A stretch of 64,000 nt of DNA from positions 30,831,501 to 30,895,500 of the forward strand of contig NC_092568.1 of assembly GCF_037975245.1 (NCBI RefSeq), given 5' to 3'. Below the pieces are notes generated by a model. That model did no database searches and was not told the origin of the DNA. It saw nothing but the letters and a program-made list of their open reading frames with translations. A program made the position numbers and the translations under genes. The stretch is from Apostichopus japonicus. Taxonomy: Eukaryota; Echinodermata; Holothuroidea; Aspidochirotida; Stichopodidae. Of this stretch, positions 41,411 through 54,700 are shown in pieces. Position 1 is the stretch's first letter. Every line of letters begins with the position of its first letter.

Positions 41411-41826
41411 CTAAACCTGGTCTATTTTGTTGCCGGCAAATTTGTCGCTGTATTTGATTTCGTAGCCGTCCAGTTTAGAGGTGACGTTATTGACCTTGTT
41501 GGCCAGGTTCTCCTTGAATACCTTGGAATCCCTTATTGAATCACGGACCGGTTCGTGGTTGCTCTGTTTGGCTACGTCCGTGTTCTTTGGTTTTATGGAC
41601 ATGATGGTCACAGCCGGGTCCTCTGGCTGCTTGATCGGCATCTGCTTCTGATTGACGTTGTAGAGCAGCCTGTGTTTCCGTTTGATGAGCACCAGAAGTA
41701 ATAATAATATCACGATACAGCTCAGTAATATGCACAGGATTAAGAGTATCGGTGAACCGCTGCTGTCGTTAAATGCAGCCGGCGGATGGTTGCCGAGAGA
41801 GGGCGGTTTGGTCGTTTGTTCTTTTT
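41411..41826 (-). CDS. CRIM1: CRIM1 last exon: stalk, transmembrane helix, cytoplasmic tail, stop
   Basis: Acceptor AG at 41827-41828; stop TAG at 41411-41413. About 26 residues of stalk (with NDS, a possible N-glycosylation sequon) are followed by a 22-residue hydrophobic helix (41684-41749), then KRKHR as a stop-transfer signal and a 90-residue tail. The tail is hydrophilic, has a [10 protein letters not shown] segment near the end, and ends IDQV. That C-terminus fits a class III PDZ ligand pattern (acidic residue at -2, Val at 0). Tail sequence is weakly conserved in the family; identity of this exon rests on phase, topology and position. Confidence 0.9.
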
Positions 41827-44800
41827 CTGTAACCGAAAGGAAAGAGGAAGGGGGAAATTTTTTTTTTAAGAAGTGTGTGGAAAAGGGAGTTCACAGACAT
41901 TTTACCACCAGCTTGAAGGCTATTCAATGTTTGAGATGAGCTTCATTCTCAATTGTGCCCTCCCTATTTCTGTCTGCTCTTTTTCGTTCCAGTTTTGGCT
42001 CATTCGGAAGTGGGCAGATGAGGAATGGGGAATAAGAAAGGGGAAGTTGGTAGAACTGCTACTGTACTGAAACATCATAACACTTCCTTTCTCTCTTTAC
42101 AGCACAGCAATGAGCTGAAGTGAGAGGAAGCATCTTCAGCCTGCCTATGAATTCATTGTAGAGACCCTAATTCAACTTGACGTTTCACTTTTAAGATTTT
42201 TTTTGTTTTCCTGGCTTGAAATGGAAAATCATTTGTTAAAGAGTTATCTTTCCCTATGATCTAACTTTGCTCACATTCAGAGGTTGTTTTCCGACCAGAC
42301 TTGGAGAGTTAAAGAGAAAAGACTGATCTTATCCGAATAAGTAGATTTCCCGGTTCAATTTTCACAAACTACTATGCTTATGGTAACCCATTTTAGAATG
42401 TGGGTTCAACAGCACTGTTCCTTCCCTTTAATAGTGACTATCAAATCTCCTTGCAACAGAGTGGAGAGATAGAGAATATATCTTTCAGAATGTGTTACAA
42501 TGATTCTAATTTGGTTGAAATTGCGTGGGGAAGATCAGGAGTTCTTGTATATTAGCTTGAAGTAAATCATTCCGAGTAACGGCAGTGTAGCCAATGTATA
42601 ACTCCATAACAACGCTTTGTGTGTATGTCGTTTACGAACAGCAGCAATGATTCATAGATCTATCCGATAACCTTAACATTTTAGGTGATTTAAGTGTAAA
42701 AATTTGTGCCACAAGAAACTGATACGTGTTCAGTAAGGATGCACCAAGGCAAATCTCAGCGGGAAAATAACCTGGGAAACAGTGGCATAACAGCAACGTT
42801 TCTAACTTATGTGAGGATGTGTTTGACTCCCAGATACCATTACTAAATAGAAATAACAACTCACCCTCTGAATCTGGTATTCGTGGGGTAATGTTGGGCC
42901 TGAAAGGTTTTGATTTGCTTGTTTGAGGCTTTGATGTCACCGCTGTACCTGTCAATAAAAGAAAGCACACTTTTAAACCTATCAAATCTTGATGACTATA
43001 AGCAAGGTGCGTCATTCTAAGTAGGAAATCTCACTCTTTTTAATAAAGGCAACTTTCGATGGGGTCATTTCACTCAAGAAATGCAAAGTTTTATTTACGC
43101 TGGTAAGATCACGAGGGATTCTAGATTAGTTCACACCTTCAAGTTCACAACTTGGCACCCCCCCCCCTAATTACTTCTAGATGGGAAACCCACCATACTT
43201 CAGCTACCCAGGCTGAGTTCCATTGGTTATGACACATTACATCACTGAGTATTTAAGCAATGCAGAGGTTGAGTTACTATTACCGATAGGTATCTGTGAT
43301 TCTACAAAAATAATCCTTTAGTGCATGGTATTACTCACTCGTGCTAAAACAAAGAGACACTCATGCTAAAACAAAGAGACAAAGTTAAAATAATATTTGA
43401 CTCACCAAGACCAGTTGTTCCTTTGTAAACTTTTTCTGGAGGGAATTAGAAAGGAAAATATTGAAGCTTTCTTATATAAAGAAAATTTAAATTTAAATTT
43501 AAAAGAAGGCTTTACTGTCTAATACAATTGTCATCTATTTTACCTTGATTAAACAACAGATTCATTCGTTAGACATAAAAATGTCGTCAAATTTCAAATT
43601 TTGCTTCATTTGAGCATGTGCAAATACTTCATCACAAAGGGTGGTGGTGGGCTAGTCATGCCAGCTGACACACTCCTTACGTATTGCTCTGGGTTGGATA
43701 TAACTATATATGAAAAAATACCATTTGACTGTGGCACAGTATACAGATAGGGGATATATCTTACCTCTCCACAGAAATTATGAGAGCAAGCCAAATATAT
43801 GGGATGGTGGGACATTATGAGTTAATAATCTGTTAATTGAGGTAAAAATCATGATCACCTCCATTACCTATGCAGGATGGACAGCAAGCACCCTCTAGAA
43901 GTATGAGTCCCTCGCAGTCCAGGGGAGGGCACTCCGCCTCCGAGCAATATATGGACCCTTCACGGCACGAACAGGTCACACAGGTGCTGGCATACCAGGT
44001 GTCCCCATCCATGTAGATTTCATCAGCATATTCGCACACAGACACCGTGGGTGTCTCTGGAAGAATACCAACAAAAAAAACATCGTCCATGAAATCACAG
44101 AAACACTCGTCTCTTAAATGATGCCGTCAACAGTTATTGAACTAATGTCTTTGCCAACTCTTAGATGTAATATTTTGAAATCATATTTCAAAGTAAACTT
44201 CCATATGTTGTTTCTTGTTGATATTCCTTAACTAAGGGCAACATCTCTTTTCTTCTTTGGGGGGGGGGGGGGGGCTTGCTTGTGAAAATGGTTACAAGTA
44301 TACTTTCCCTTTTATAATTGAGGGGGGGGGAAGGGTGAGATAAAATTCTTTTCTGTAGCTAAGATACACACAAGTATGGATGCTTTTCATAGGTTAATAG
44401 TAAAAAATTAAGGTAAGGCATGAGAAAGAGACCACCTTTTACTGTGACTCAGTTTGCAACCACACTCCAGAGAACCAACCATCACACCAAAAGTGACACT
44501 TGTGGCCAACAATGGCCTTCACTTTCATCCTCTATATCTATATATATGTATCCATGTAAAATTGCTGTGCACCATCTTGAGCCCGTCCCTACTCGAGCAT
44601 TCCCCAAATTTGGCAATTTGTTGAAATAACCAATGTAGGGTTAAAATACACATTCCTTCAATGTGAAAGTGTTCTCCATATTTTCAAGCAGTGCAGGTTA
44701 ATGGCCTTTTAAACCCAGATTTCCTGAACAATTCAGATTATGACCCAACAATATTGGATATAATGTGTCATAAAAAATCACTGAGATTTTGCACAAGAAG

Positions 44801-47800
44801 AAGCATTTTATACGACCGTGACCGAGCAGGTATTTTAGTAAGTTGAATGTCAAGGCTAAGAAGCTTTGGTAAGACGAGCCACACAGTAGTTATATTCAAA
44901 TATGGCTATGATACCCAGGAGGTGATGGGGTAGGGGATGTGTGGTTGGGTGATGAGAAAACTTACCAATGCAGGAGGCACAGCACTGCCCCTTCCTCAGG
45001 ACGGGCTTATCGCATTCTGCCGGAGGGCATGATTGATGAAAGCAGGAGATTAACCCGTTATTGCACTGACAGCTGGTACAGTCATCGTCCTTCCACGAGG
45101 CACCGCTCGGAAAGAACTGATTCTCTGGCAGGACACAAGGAATCAGGCCACCTGATTCACTACCGTCGGAGTTATCTGCAGGCAGGCAAAGCAAATTGAC
45201 ATCAAAAACAAAATTAAGCTTCATCATAATGTAATTGCTGGTAGTGTCTCCTTTCCGTCTTCCCGTCCGTCCGTCTGAACGTTTACTGGCAGCTGATCCC
45301 CCGGTGGATTAAGTATTGATTGGTAGCAAAGTGGCAAGAGTGATATCTGAAGGTCATTAACAATAACCCCCCTTAACGACTACAAATTCCCTTGTTTTAA
45401 AGCAGAACTGACGGTTAGAGAATCCTGGCTCAGAAGCATAGGAAACAATGACAGTCTCAACACAATCTCGGTCGTCCAAATGGAAAGTAAGAATTGCTAG
45501 ATGAGTCCAAATGTTATGATAAGATATTGCACTTTTAAGCTGCAAACTCTATGCTCAGCCACCAAAAATTATTTTACAAAATTACTGAATTTAATAACTC
45601 CTCTTCTCTTACAAAAGATCTCTGAAGTAGAAGAAAAGACATCAATATTTCTTTGTACATTAGTCAATTGCAAATAATGGACAACAAAATTGGCAAGTGT
45701 TTTTGGACAATTGGAGATTGCAACCCTTAATCCTGCATTCAGCTTATCCCACTAAGTTACACAATTATTTCTAACTGTGCTATCCAAAGCATCTACCGAC
45801 TTTATAGGTTCAATGTTGATTACACCGTACATTTTTGAAGTTGTTCTAGATGAGAATTGTTGGTAATGGTTATTTTCAGAAACTAATATACATACCATCT
45901 GGACAAGTGCCACAACAATGACCCTCTGTGTGTACTGGTGAATGGCAGGGTAGTGGTGGACACTCCTGGATGGAGCATAACACATGGCCATTGTGGCATA
46001 CACAAATGGTGCAGCTATCCACGTACCACGTCTCCCCCTCCACGTAAAAGTGGCCCTCCAAGGAATGGCACACCTGCAGCTTTGGCTCCACTGGAGGGAT
46101 AAACGTTGGCGTAGCACCTATAATAAGAAACAAACTCCATTATATGGCAAGATGTTTGTTTTTTCAAAGGGGAGGGGGGGGTGAGGGGGATAAAGTCCAT
46201 TAGCAACTAAGGGATCAAAATCACAAACCATAGTAAAAACCTGGAATATTTTAAACATGTTTTTTACCACCGTATCCTGGCTAATCCAAAGCTATAATCT
46301 TACATATGTAGCTATATAGTATAGTCTGTTAGCAAGTAAGGGATCAATATCACAAATCATAGTATAAACCTGGATTATTTGAAACATGTTTTTTGCCCCA
46401 CATATCCCAGCTAATCTAAAGCCATAATCTAACCAGTCATAGATGAATAATGTTGTGAATGTATGCTTAACATCTCCATCACCGCAAATCCCAAATATAA
46501 ATACATATATGTGTTTGTCTCCTTTGTATTTTAGTGATAAATGTTGAATCCTTTCACTGTACAGTAACTCACTTTGTGGTATCGCACGGATAAATAATGC
46601 GTTAAAAGCAAACTTAAAGTTTTAAGCAAACTTTATCACACACAGTTGTTTCACATGCAAACCCAATTGTCCAGATAAAACTGGTTTTAATGCATTAAGG
46701 CCCCACGGTTATATAGTAAACGCCAAAATGATAACGGTTTTTGAAACGGTTTTCATATCGTGACACCCTCCCGGTCTCGAAGTGTCCCAATAATCCAGAT
46801 TTGAACTCTACCTGTAATTCTCAAAGTTAGAATTACATCAATACATTGCTAAGATATACCTACAAATTTTATCAACATAAATAAATTATTCAAACTTCAT
46901 CTCAGATTACAGCTGACATTCAAGTGGTGATCAGTATTCATTTACTTGATTGTCGCCAGCTGTTTTTGTTTTTAATGCTGCTGTCTTTACCAACCATTTA
47001 CAGTCTTAACTCCAATGGTTCAGTGTGGTAAATGTTTCTGTGATACATTCAGTGCCAGGAAAGGAAAAACATATTTTATTGTACCACAGAGGGTCCGACG
47101 GTTGCTGTGCCTATACGTAATCATGCATATGTTTTCATTTCCACGAGCCAGCTACGCGTATTGATGCATACCTACTTCTTTTTCTTTCCTTTAATACGAA
47201 ACGTTCCAAATTCAATGAAGGCGCACACTATCGCGCTAGATTCACCTAATTTTTTGGGCGAGGCATCTTTGAAAAAAATTGCACTTACCGAGACAGACTG
47301 GACAGCAGAAGTTTGGCCGTATGACGGGTTGTTCGCAGTTAGGTACCGGACAGGAAATGAGGGCGCACATCTCACGGCCGTCGTGACAGAAGCACTCCCG
47401 ACACCCATCATTCCAGCTTTCTCCATCCGAGTAAAGGAGTCCGCCACTGGTCTTACAGCCGTGAGATGATGTGGGCCTTGTGGGCGATGCTGTTGAATCT
47501 GTAATTCACAAAACCAGAAATTCAAGTTGCATCGTCATGGTAACTGCTCTCAACCTCAGATACATTTGAACATAAACTACAGGGATCGCAACAATGTCGC
47601 TGATGCGGATGTAAAATTTTGAGAAATTTCGATACTTCTTCAACACTATACAACCTCCTAGCAGGTGTTAATATCCTAGCCTACTTTGTGCATATTTATA
47701 AGAACTGGGTGGGATGGGGGGGGGCTGAAACGTTCCTGTCAAAATAATGCTGAGGATACTGGCCAGCTAGTTTTCAAAGGAAAGTAATATTAAAGTCTCA

Positions 47801-50800
47801 GTACCTGTTTGCCAAATTTAAACTTCGACCTTCACTGCACTAAAAGTTCAGTGAAAATGACACCGTTCTATGCAATTTTCATATCAATATTCATTACTTC
47901 TATTGAGTTATCTGTTGTCAAAAATTTCTTTTCTCAATTAAACCCACCTGGTCAGAATGCATTTAGAATAAGAACTAACTTCGAAGTTAATCAGCAAATA
48001 TGTATTTAGACTTTAAGCAAATACTCAAGTCTTCAATATTACTTTTTTCAATATGATGATGAAATTGCTGGCAGCTCAATTTATACATTATCAAATATTA
48101 TCTTCACTTTTATATTTACTTTCTAATTTAATTAATCTCCTTCATATGCTAATTAATTTGCAAGATAATATTTCTCTAGATTGGATATCAACAGCCCGGG
48201 CTGCAAAAGGTTCATAGTCACGTTTTTATAGACCTTCTCTCGTGCAGTGTTTTTCCTCTCAAACCATATGATGAGATCAAACTATTACAAGCCTTGTTGA
48301 CTTCAAACGGCAATCTGGACTGCTTACTTTTACATTTGCATATCTCGCAGCCTCTGTCGTTGGTCTCTCGACCATGCACACACTGTTTGGAACATCTCTC
48401 GAGGGGAGGACACTTCTCGCAGCGACAGCGTACACAGTGGTTCTTTCCCCGTTGGTAACCGTAGGGACAAAACTTGTGACAACTTTCCATGGACGGACAC
48501 TTTATACAGCGGCATGTCTCACAGCCTTTCTCGTCGACCCGGTAACCGGAGACACAGGGAGCACACATGTCAGTGCCTGGACATGGAGCTGTATCAGAGA
48601 GAGTATTGAATGTATTTTTTAGATCCTTCTACAAGCAGGAACTCTCGAAAGAAGCCTCATTGGCTTATCAAAGCCGCAAGCTGACCGAAGTCAGTCTCTT
48701 AGAATCATATTTAACGTCCATGACTATGAATTGTCAACAACTCTGTAACTGGACAACATACATTAATCTTGGTGTGACTCAAACCGGGGACCTTATGATT
48801 GGAAGGCACCGGCATTAACCACTGAGCTAACACTCCACTCCACTATTGGTAGATTAGAGATTGTAGATTAGAATTGTGAATTACAGCAGCATGATTTGAA
48901 AAATCATGATCAGATATCTCGTCACATTCCGCCAGTGATTTGTGATGTAGGAAAATGGAAAAAGTGGAACCAAATTCTGCCATTGGTGACCTTTGGTGTA
49001 CATCATGGTCAAAGTACATGCATGACCTTTAGTGATTTACGGGACTGCCTTCACCTGAAACACTTTAGCAACCCTCTTGGATAGATGCACCCTGTAAATG
49101 GGATCTAATGCCCCTAGTTCACTCTGAGGCACTAATAATAGGGGGTGGGGGGCGGGGGTTGCAAGGGAGGGTAAATTCAAAGGTTAATGGAACCACAGGT
49201 CTTTCAAGCACCCCTTAATAATGTCAACTTCTCCTGACAAGCATTTACACAGCCTTTAGGCCTTTAACATAGTTTCAAGTAACACATAAAGTTTACTTTC
49301 CTATGCATATAATCAATGTTATTTCGATATTTTGACTGCTCTTCATCTTAGCAAAAGGATATATACAGTACATTTTGGCTGTAAAATACGTCTTTGGACC
49401 TATTATAGCAAATGGTACGCTTCTTCATACGCCGTACTGTTAATAATTTCAAGCTTTCACCTCTGCAACACAAAGTAAAGTCTCTCAATGTGTTTTTCAA
49501 AAACCAAGAAAACATGTCAAAAACTTGATATTTTACAGAACTGGGTCAACATTATCATGACTCAGTAACTTTCCAATGTATTAGGTTACTTATCTAAGCT
49601 CAGCTTGTGTTTGCTCTGTGTCCAGTCTAATTACTAGTGAGAATGAACTAGTTTCAGTTTCAGACAATATAACTCTTCTGTAACGTCGTCGTCGTTGTAT
49701 CAGTTTCCTCCTTACCTTCGAGACACTGACAGGTTGGACAACCAAACAGATCCAGGGCGAATCCATTCTCACATGATTGGCCGGAACAGTCTCTGTCCTG
49801 GCACGCCGATAGGGTCGTCGACGGAGGGGGTACTTCAACATCTATCGAACAGACGAGATAGGACTTATGTACAACAACAGGGTTTATGGCTAGTCAAATT
49901 TACCGGTAGCTCTAATTACCCCCAACGGCTCAACTGATGGAGGTACGGCAACATACCCAACCCATATACTCACCCACTACAACTGACCCCACCCATCCCC
50001 CACCCATCCCCCCCCCCATACTACTCCATGCCTCTCTTCCCCTCTAGATTAACCTGAAATCAATTTTCAAAATGAGTGATATTTCGCATTTACTTTCTCC
50101 AGTCAGCTACATAACATACAGTTCACCATTACCTAGGTAATCAAAATTTGTGTTTTTGTTTTCTTTCAAGCAAATGACATATTTAACGAGATCCTAACTT
50201 TTCGTTTCGATTGTTATAACAAGCCCATCTTCATTCAACAAAATGATCACTGGTCATGTAAGCTAGGGCAGTAAGAGTTCATTTGTGAGTCAACATCAAA
50301 GCAAAACAGAAAGAAAAGGAAAGAAAGCTCGTTACAACCGACAAACTCTAGACACTGACACTAAACACTCAACAAATAATTATGAAAAGCACGTACACGA
50401 CTTTAAGAAGCACCGTTTACTAACAAATTTCTGACGAATATCATTAATGGATATTAAATTAATGAATATTAAATTTCAGACTAATCATGCAACACCGCAA
50501 CACCATATGCTACTATTAGACCAAATTTGACCGGCAGAAAATATGCGGGACAAATAATCCCCGATTATTTATCATTTTATTGACCAACTGCTACTTCCCA
50601 GCTTCTTGGATCTTTCAACCCAAGATTGAAGACCAATCATTGTGAAGACACATCTATATAACAGCCTTCTCCCATGTTGAGAAAAAAATATGTAACACAG
50701 TACCATCTACAGGGATTGCAATGGCTGCCATTAACTTGTACTTTACCATTATTGATATGAACCAGGATGATAACAATTAAGTACATGGCCAAAAGATACT

Positions 50801-51727
50801 TACCCAGACATATCAAAGTCTACTACCAAAAGATCCTTAACCAGACATATCAAAGTCTACTACCAAAAGATCCTTAACCAGACATCTCAAAGTCTACTGC
50901 CAAAAGATCCTTAACCAGACATCTCAAAGTCTACTACCAAAAGATCCTTAACCAGACATCTCAAAGTCTACTACCAAAAGATCCTTAACCAGACATCTCA
51001 AAGTCTACTGCCAAAGGTCCTTAACCATACATCTCAAAGTCTACTACCAAAAGGTCCTTAACCAGACATATCAAACTCTACTGCCAAAAGATCCTTACCC
51101 AGACATCTCAAAGTCTACTGCCAAAAAGGTCCTTAACCAGACATCTCAAAGTCTACTGCTAAAATTTGTTGAGTCACATATTTTCTTTTCATTCCTCAAT
51201 ATATTATTCAGACAAAAGAAACTATTGAAAACTATGTATGACAGTGTGATAAAATAAAATTGAAGGCTTATAAAAACAAACTACAATGAATGAAGTGAGA
51301 GTTTGCCTACTGTATCTCTTGAGATACTACACAGAAACGATTTATCTTTTTGCTGTTTTAAATTTTTTATAAGATGGTTATAAGGTATGACATGAAATTT
51401 GATGTGAGTAACATATAAACATAATGTAAACAAGAGGGACAGCATCAATTTACCTGGTTGACACTGGCAAGTGGGGCAGCCCCAGAAATTAATGACCAGA
51501 CCAGAGGGGCAGTCCAGGGTACAGTCATGTAAGGGCAGACAATGGATAGGGGACAAGGTGATAAAGGTTGGTTCTGGGGAAAGAATGAAACCTGGTACAT
51601 ATGACCAACCATACGACGACGAAACAACACTCATGCACATGCATCTCTACATTACATATATATATACAAGATATCTAAGGTGGATTAGTCAACAGAGATA
51701 CAAATATATATATATATATATATATAT

Positions 51728-51767
<40 letters not shown>

Positions 51768-54700
51768 ATATGTATATATATATATATGTACGTGTATATG
51801 TATGTATATATATATATATATATATATACATATACTGACAAATTAATGATTATTGATATCACTTGAAAGCATATTATGATAAAAGGAATAATAATAAAGA
51901 AGCACGTTCTCTTCGTGAGTGTGTGAGAGAGACACAAGAAAAAAATACACACACATATATACACAAAAAAAAACAGATTTGAGGTTATTAATGTCTAAAT
52001 ACATGCTGGACACAAAGAGTCATGTTCGTTCTGATAAACTGACCTACAACAGGGAATTATTTATCCGGTGTCGCTATCGCATACTGCTATACACTATATA
52101 GGCAAGCTGCCTATACATGTGCAAATATGTATAGCCGTTGTAGTACGCAGGGACACTAGTATATCCGAGAGAAAAAGCTCACTGCTTTTAAGCCTGGTTA
52201 CAATATTTGAACAATAAATATTTTCCTGTAGAATCACAATGTCACTGCAGGACAGTTTTTTTTTCTTCCCATGTTTGTTTTTTTTTCTTCAAATAGTGAT
52301 TACATTGAAACAAAATAGAAGACCATGAAAAATGGAATAGATTTTTGAATTCACTTTCAAATGAATGGAAAGACTGAAACTTGTCCATTATTTCACCTAA
52401 ATTTTAGAATGCCTAAAACTGACAAGAGTTCTGACATGTAGATTTTGAAGTAGCCCTACATCCCTTCAAATTATTCAGAAACATTGACGGCTGAATGACA
52501 ATATTTCAGACAGAGCTCTGAGGGTGGTCATACAAGAGTCTGGCACATTTTTAAAACAGGTCACCAATTTTGGTACTTCTAAGAATTTTACTTGCATCAT
52601 TTTTAATAATATTGTTACACTTTGTAGAAATAATGGGAAAAAAAAAAACAAGGTTCACTTTTCTTTTAACAAGGATAACAAGATAAAAGGTTTGATACAT
52701 GCAAGACGAATGGATATGTTTGTTTCCATCCTCCCACCCCACCCACCCCTCCCCCCCCAGCTCCATCAAAACTTCTTACCGTCACAGACCGGGCAACAGA
52801 TACCGGGGACGATGCGAGGCTCTAAGCACTCAAGTCTACAGCTGGCAGTTGTACATGCCACATCACCGTCCCTGCATTCACACGTGGTACAATCGTCCAC
52901 CACCCAGCGGTCCCCTGGCTCTCGGAACCCTCCGTCGACTACGCACAGCTGCTGGTAGCAGTCCTGTCTGACAGTGCAGTGGGCCATCCCCTGACGACAT
53001 TCGCACTCTTTACACCCATTGTCGTCGACCTGCCACCTTTCACCGTCTGAGTAACTCACTTCTCTGTGGGTGCAACCTTCTGTGACGATACCTGCAAATG
53101 TGAGAAGTGCACATTTGAAAACAAAGTTATAAATCAGAAAGCTTCCAATGCTTTGTAAAGGTAAGAACAAAGCACAAACATAAAAAATAGAAAGTTGGGG
53201 GAGATGAGAAGTGAAGGGAAGGTTAGGGAAGGGGGAAGGTAGAGGGGGAGTGGGACACAAACAATTAAGGTGACAAGACCCCAAAGGTAATTTAACATGA
53301 TGAATAATAAGCTTGGTAACAGCAAAACAAATGTATTCGGAAAACTTTGGTTATCACGTTGGGATTTAGTTAATCATTTCATACTACTACTACTACTACT
53401 GCTACTACTGCTACATACCTGCAACACATTCATACTCGTCGCAGCACTCTCCAGGCACCCCTGCTGCTTCTCCCATCCTCCTAGGTGAGTACCCCGCCCA
53501 GCAGGTGGGAATCATACACTGGCCAGGATCGCAATCACATCGACTCGGGAGAAGGCAACAGCCATCCTCTGAGAGACCACCCATAATAGTCTTGGTGCCT
53601 TCGGGACAGATCTGTTGAGGACCAACGTTGCATACAACCCCACTGCAGTCAGTTACATTCTCTGTTTTGATAAAGAAAAAAGAAACAAGAATGTTACAAT
53701 TCTCCCAAGAAGCTTGTGCCATTTAAACTGTAAATGCTGATCAAAGGCTCCCACATGCCAGTACATCCCACCTCACCCCACTTCCCATCCTTCCCCCCCT
53801 CCCCCAGGGATCATCTTGTGGATAGCTTGCAAAGGATAGACAGTCTATGAACTACAACTGCCATGACAATTCAGCAAGGGGTCTGTGGGTGTTGATACTT
53901 TGTACTGGCAAAGACTTTCTTGCAGTATCAGGAACCCCAATACAAGTTTGAGATTAGGGTAAACTAAGGAGTCAGATGTTGAAGAAAGTGGCACCATGTA
54001 CCCCATGAAATTGTTATCCTGAAAATTATTGGGGCAGGAAGATGGCCCCCCTTCGACAACGCATTTGGACCCTACCCTCGGGGTATTAAATTAACAACTG
54101 TTGCAAAAACTAATTTAACAAGCCCAACAATACATTTTGTGCTAATGAATACACTTTTATTCAGCGAGAAGTTCCAAACAGACTTGGTTAATACTTTTAA
54201 TTGCAACAGATTTGATCGGCTACTTTTGCTCATAATGTGGGTTGATAAAGTGGGTAGATTAACCCATCTTCTTCCCCACCAGGAAAACCAGGTCTATATC
54301 TTTAGTTCAAAGGAAACTTTCCATTTGAAACATAAGAATAGTTTTCCTTCCAAAAGAGAATTTTTTTTTAAACTTCAAAAAAGATAAGGGTAAAGAAATG
54401 ACAGATGCAAGTAACCCTACAAAAGTTACAGGACAGGTCTGCTGTTTTAATCCTAAATACTAGTTATCTTTCTACTTGGCACACAGTCACTGAAGATCAT
54501 GTTAGGTTAAAAAACAAAATGTCAGGCCCTCTGGTTAGCAACAGGGGAAAGGTTCTTCTTCCATTGGCACCAGCTGTCAAACATTTAACAATAGACTCAG
54601 GTTGACAAGAATGCAGCAATCATTACAAATTTAACCTCTCTCAAAGTACACAAACACTGCAAACAGGTTTGTGATAGGAAAACTGGAGAAACAAAATATT

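Noticed and set aside
47172-47525. 117-codon minus-strand frame over the VWC3 exon
   Set aside because: Wrong frame. The phase-1 frame gives a full VWC domain with conserved CRIM1 motifs.
48772-48837. Functional tRNA gene
   Set aside because: A and B boxes are present, but the D and anticodon arms are degenerate and a long tail with an A run follows, so it is called a SINE.
51471-51964. Long tyrosine/isoleucine-rich frames on both strands
   Set aside because: They are translations of the TA microsatellite.
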